In this document: piece by piece, positions 45,601-51,600 of the stretch
Numbering within the stretch: the first letter of the stretch is position 1
How the letters are laid out: the number at the start of each line of letters is the position of its first letter
Assembly: GCA_032164245.1 (NCBI GenBank)
Contig: JAVMKO010000035.1
Span: 496,001-560,000, forward strand
Direction of reading: 5' to 3'
Source of the DNA: Sternotherus odoratus
Taxonomy: Eukaryota; Chordata; Testudines; Kinosternidae
DNA length: 64,000 nucleotides
Made by a program: the position numbers and the translations under genes
The notes under the pieces: model-generated
Told to the model about the DNA's origin: nothing
The model's database searches: none
The model's input: only the letters and a program-made list of their open reading frames with translations

Positions 45601-48600
45601 GACCTCGGTATGTTTTTGTACCACCCTCTCTAGTGAGGAATTTGTTTACTTCGTGTTAGCTAAAGAGAAAAACATAAACTCCTTACACAGAAATCCATAG
45701 ATACTAAGCCCCCTAGCATTACCCAGCCCTTATGGAGCCCCCTCCCTTGGAATTTTTTTGTTGTTGCTAAACTTAACAGTTTAAGGATACCGTGAATTAA
45801 TTTTTAAGTGATATAATTTAAGAATACACTTACTGCCAGGCTTTTGGATTTTTTAGCAGATTATTGAAACGATGAATAGAAACCTAGATGTGATTTTTCC
45901 CCATAGCCAGGGAATGCAGACAGACTCTGAGACCGCGAAGAGAGAGAGACCAAGAGAGAGCGCGGGAACAAAAGTGAAAGTAACCCCTTTTGTCTGCCAG
46001 GTATTAGCAGCTCCGATATGTCATCCCCCCTCCTGTTTTAGGTTAACTTTTTACAGGTAAAACAGTAAGTTTAAGGTACTTTATACTTATGACAAAAGCA
46101 TTCAGTCTTGTGGATATAATTTAGGTCCCCCATGACAGCTGCCTTTTAGTGATCCAGGCAGAAGATGCATCTGTTGCCTATGTGACCTTTCATGATCCAG
46201 CTTCTCTGTTCAGCTGACTGTGTCTTCTTTCTAGGCCAGAAGTGCCTTTTTATCTATGGGGGCCGCTCTGCTGTGCAGCCTGTTCTGGGGGACTGGTGTT
46301 TCCTGCATTTGGAAGAGTTCTCCTGCAGAAGGGTAAGTACCCCACAAGACCGTGAGGGATAATGTCTGCCCTAGTTCTGTGACTGGGCGCTCCACTACTG
46401 GGAGCCCATTGAATGTTCCAGAGTGGTTGTGAGTTGAGGCAGCAGAGTAGATTGATTTAAATCACAGAATTTAATCATGATTTTAAACAACAAGCAAGAT
46501 ACTTTGATTTAAATAATCTATTTTAATCTTGCTTGACATTTTTAGTTATTTTCCTATAGAAAAGTTGATTCTCATTGTTGGTAAGCATTAAACTTTATTT
46601 GTAATTAAATGTAGCATTTACCTTTAAATGTAGTACTTCTCTACTAACTAGGAGTACCGTATTTTTCGCCCTATAAGACGCACTTTTTCTTCCCCAAAAC
46701 GGGGGGGGAAAAGTTGGTGCGTCTTATAGGGCGAATGTGCGTCCCGGTTCCCCCCTCCCCGCCGCGGGCGGGCTGCCGAGGTTCCCCCCTCCCCGCCGGA
46801 CCAAAAAAAAATGTGCGCCCCGGTTCCCCCCTCCCCGCTGGACAAAAAAAAAAAAAAAAAAAGCGCCTCGCTCTCCCGTCCCCGCCGCGTGGGCGGGCTG
46901 CCGGGAGCGTCCCGGTTCCCCCCTTCCCACCGCGGGCGGGCTTTTTTATTAAAAACCGAGGGGGCGTCTTATAGGATGGAGCGTCCTATAAGACGAAAAA
47001 TACGGTATATACTGCATCTATATACGTTTATTTAAGCAATTAAATAACTTTACATGTATTCAGGCTCTTTTTGACATTATTTTATGTTAGAAAATATGAA
47101 TGACACATTTCTTATTTACTATATGATTTCTGTCAAGCTGCAATTGGAATTCAATTAAAAATGCACAAAAAGAGAATTTTTTTATTTGTTTTTTTTATTA
47201 ATTGAATATACTGGATCCATAAGGGAAAAAAATGGTCTTATCAAAATCTTGCATTTAAAACTGACTGATGTATTAAATAAGGGGAATATTATCTGTATTT
47301 AGAGCATTTTGTAAGTCTTGCTGGATCCCTAGGCATAAATAACAGTATAAACCAAATGCTGTGAACCAGAGTAAGCCAGGCCTTGGCAAAATAACACCAC
47401 ACTAGGTAATAGCTAACACGAAGTAAACAAATTCCTCACTAGAGAGGGTGGTACAAAAACATACAGATGTCTCAAGTAACTTCATAAACACATTTTTAAG
47501 AGATGGCACAGGAACACACACAACCCCTCATAAGATAAGGAGGGAATGGATAAGGATAGTTTGTTTGAACTAGCAGGTAACCAACAACATCTGGAGTGTG
47601 ATATGTAATGTGTTTTTATCAGAGTATAGAAGGAGAAGTCATAGCAGGGACAACTTTGTATTTGCTGAGGGGACAGCATGCTGATGTACTGACTGAGCAG
47701 CAGGTGCCTTCTGTTAGATGCATACATGTGTTAGAAGGGACTGCCAGGGTCATCTAGTTTACCCTCTTGTCCACATGCAGGATTTGTTGTTCCTAAGCCA
47801 TCCAAGATTGATCCAGCCTCATTTTGCAAACCTTGTGAAGGAGCTTCCATAACCTCTGCATGAAGTCTGTTCCCATTGTCTTACTGTTCTTACAGTTAGG
47901 AAGTTTTTCCTGAGATTTAATCTAAATCTGCTATGCTGTAGTTTGAACCTATTGACACTTGTCCTGCCCTCTGTGTCAAGAGAGAATAACTTTTTGCCAT
48001 CTTTTTTTATGGCAGCCTTTCAAGTATTTGAAGACCACTGTCATGTCCTTCCTTAATCTCCTCTTTTCCAAACTAAACACACTGTGATGTGATCCCTGGG
48101 GTGCAACCTGTGACTGTGGGACCACTGTGACCCCTTAACTCTCCCATCTGGGTTGTCTCTCACAATGCAAGCAGCAAACCTCTCCAGATGCTGTTACCAC
48201 TCAGTATAACCGCATATGGAACCCCACACGCAGCCAGATTGCATGAATGCTCCTAGAGCCACTCACTAATCACACAGAGAAAAGGCACCAGCCAAATCCC
48301 TCCAGCTTCCAGCCTTGTACTACTGGAATATACTGTCTTATACTGTTCAAGACCCTTTCTTGAGCGATGCAAGTTGACTGATTTACCAAGCACTTCAGTC
48401 AAACTCACTGGTAATGATAAACATTAGAATATTGGTTGCAATAGATGGATTTTAAATGATTATAAGTGATAAGCAAAAGTCAGTGTGGTTACCAAAAGAA
48501 AATAAAAAACAAACGTGGTCTAAATTTTCAGTCTAATTAGACTAGACAATGTCTGAACTAAGCAGTTTTTCTCACCCCACTGAATACTGCAGGTTGGTTA

Positions 48601-51600
48601 CAGTCTTTCATATGCAGGCTTTCCCTGTTAGCCTTGGGACCAATCTCCTCAGTTCCACCATTCTCACTGCCTTCCCTATGTGAGGGCTAGGAGACTAGGA
48701 CAAACCACGTGACCTCTGTCCCCTGTTTTATATCCTCAGTCCATGTGCTTGGAGAACACAAGACCAGGCATGTCTGGTGGACGTTGCTGAGTCACCAGGC
48801 AAGGTTTAGCAATTCCTCTGGTGTGGTCTTGTGCAAGTGAGTCATTGAATTATAGTTCCCTTGCTGGACAATGTCTGTGGATGGCTGGTTACCTCCCTTG
48901 TTGTGGTCTCTGGGGAGCGAATTTCCGGGCGATTCCCCAACTCTCAGCATATTTTAGTGACAACCATACAGCACAATCTCATAACTTCATATGTGTTAAT
49001 GATATACATATTTAGATAGAACAATAGGTTTCAGCAGTTCATAACCTTTCCCATGATACTTTGCATGGCATGCTTTATATGAAATATCACAATTACATAC
49101 AAATGATGAATATGGGCACTCCCCCAAGGTATAGTGTCACACATACCCAGTTCCTTCAGCCTGTGCGCATATAGCTTGCATTCCATCTCTTTAATCATCT
49201 CTGTTGCTTAGAGGAATTATTACTAAAAGTTCATGTGTGTTAGCTACTCTGGTTACCAGCTTGTAGAATGACTCATCTACTTCCTCATCCTGATTTGGTG
49301 TCTATACTAGACTCCGACCATTGTAATATCAGTACTGTTCTTTTCCCTTTTTATCCTCATGCAGAGACTCAGTAGGTCTGTTGCTCACTTACTCTTAGAA
49401 CTCGGAGCAAATGTATATATTCTTGATGTACAGCGCAACTATATCCATCAGTACTGGTACTCCATTTGTAAGAGTTGTCCCACCAAGTCTCTCTAATGCC
49501 AATTAAGTCATAATTTTCTTTATATACCATTACTTCCAGTTCATCCTGCTTGTTCCTCTTTCTCTTTGCATTTGTGTACAGCCATTGAAGATATTTTGCA
49601 GACTGCCTTCTTGCTTTTCTTCTTGTCTTTTTAATGCAGTTGTGATTTCTAGTCTCTTCTCCAGAAATAGTCCATTCTCCTTGTTGTCATCACTTAAGTC
49701 TAGATGTGCATTGGCCGGGTTGTTGTCACCGTCCCCCACAGACCTATTTTAAAGCTCTCCTTATCAAATTAGCCAATGTCCAAAGATGCTTTTCCCAGTA
49801 TTTGATATATGGAGCCCATCCTGGCACAGTAATCCTTTTTTAGTGTACCTGTAGCTCCTGTGAGGCATTAGTACTCTGCTTTGTCCACAGTAAACCTGGC
49901 CGAGTGCCTTCGCCACTGAACTGAGCCTGTGGTTGATCTTATGAGTAACATTGAAGGCTGCTGATTGAACATGCCACTGTTTGCTAGTGCAGCTGATGTC
50001 AGAGCTTCAAGAACAGTAATATTAGCAGCAATAACAACACTGCACCAGGAACAACATTCCATAGCACTAACTACAAGATTTCTAGTCGCCAGGTCCTTCA
50101 AGATTTTGGAACCAGCAGTTTTCATCCTCACCTTAGAATCATAGAATATCTGTGTTGGAAGGGACCTCTGGAGGTCATCTAGTCCAACCCCCTGCTTAAA
50201 GCAGGACCAATCCCCAATCTTATTTTTGTTCATACATTGGAAGCGGAAAACAAGATTTCCTGCTTTTTCAGCTCCCTGTCTGTTTTTCAACTTTGAATGA
50301 ACTATTCATTAAACTGAACTAGCTGAATAAACTGAAATGCACAGGATACTGCTGTTAAAAGCTGGTTTGGCACTTCAACAAATTCTGGTGCTCCAGGTGC
50401 TTAGCCAGTGACTTCCACCAGTTCAGTGGTTTGACTTTCTTTAAAACTTCAGCAGCAAACATGTTCTACTTGATTATTATTTTTATTTCATTTGAATTGT
50501 TGTAACAAATTACCTTAAATTTAGACCTTAACATGGGTTGTAATAATTTCAGATTTAATTTTAAATAAGTATTTTTAAAAGATAAATTATTTAATATACA
50601 TTTTAAAAATCCTAATTTTTTATTTAAAAAACCAAAACCCCCATAGGCTTCTCTCCACCCTGTGAAGCAGCCATCCTGAACATGGAAACAGAAATGGGCA
50701 TTGCTGGTCCTTGGGGGGAATTGTCCAGTTAGGGTAAAATCTGAGATTCAGGAGACCAAGATTCAATCCCCTGCTCTGCCACAGACTTTATTCATCTGAT
50801 GAAGTGTGCTCTAGCCCATGAAAGCTTATGCCCAAATAAATTGGTTAGTCTCTAAGGTGCCACAAACACTCATTCTTTTTGTGGATACAGTGTAAGACTG
50901 CTACTACCCTGAAACCTGTCAAATAGCGCACTGCTCATCACAAAGTGCACAGAGAACCTACTAGTTATCACAAACATATTTCAACAAACAACAAAACAAC
51001 ATGGATGCTTCCCCGTTCTTGTCATTGGCATTTAATTGATTCTGTCATTGTACACCAGCAAGACCATCAGTATGTAAAAATCACCTGTGCTATGTGGGGT
51101 GCATGCATGTGGTCTGATTATCAGCTCGTGAGATGTAAAATGACAGTGCTCCTCCAATTAAAACAGTGCTGATGTCGCCGCTCGCCAGTACCCAAGCTCA
51201 GGGAGGACATAATGAACTCTGAGCTCACATGCTCAAGACTTGTTTAAAAAATGTGAAGTTCTCAACACACTTCCTCAGTCAGACATAGTGAACGCTCACT
51301 TTGCCTGGTCACTTAAGGAAACAGCATTTGATGTATCTAAAGAAGTCCTCAGGTTTGTAAACAGCATCAGGACTAGTTTGACAAAAAATGACACTGAGAT
51401 AAAGCAACTCCTGACATCCATGCTCTTCACCCGTTATGGATAAACAATAAAAAATCATCTATTAAAATATGGCTTATTACACTTATGTATAAAGTGTAAT
51501 TTGCAAGCTAAGTTAGCTGTTGAAAACATGAATGCTGAGCAGCTTCAATCAGTGGCAGACCAAAAGACTCCAAATAGTTTATTTGATGAGCTAAAGACCA

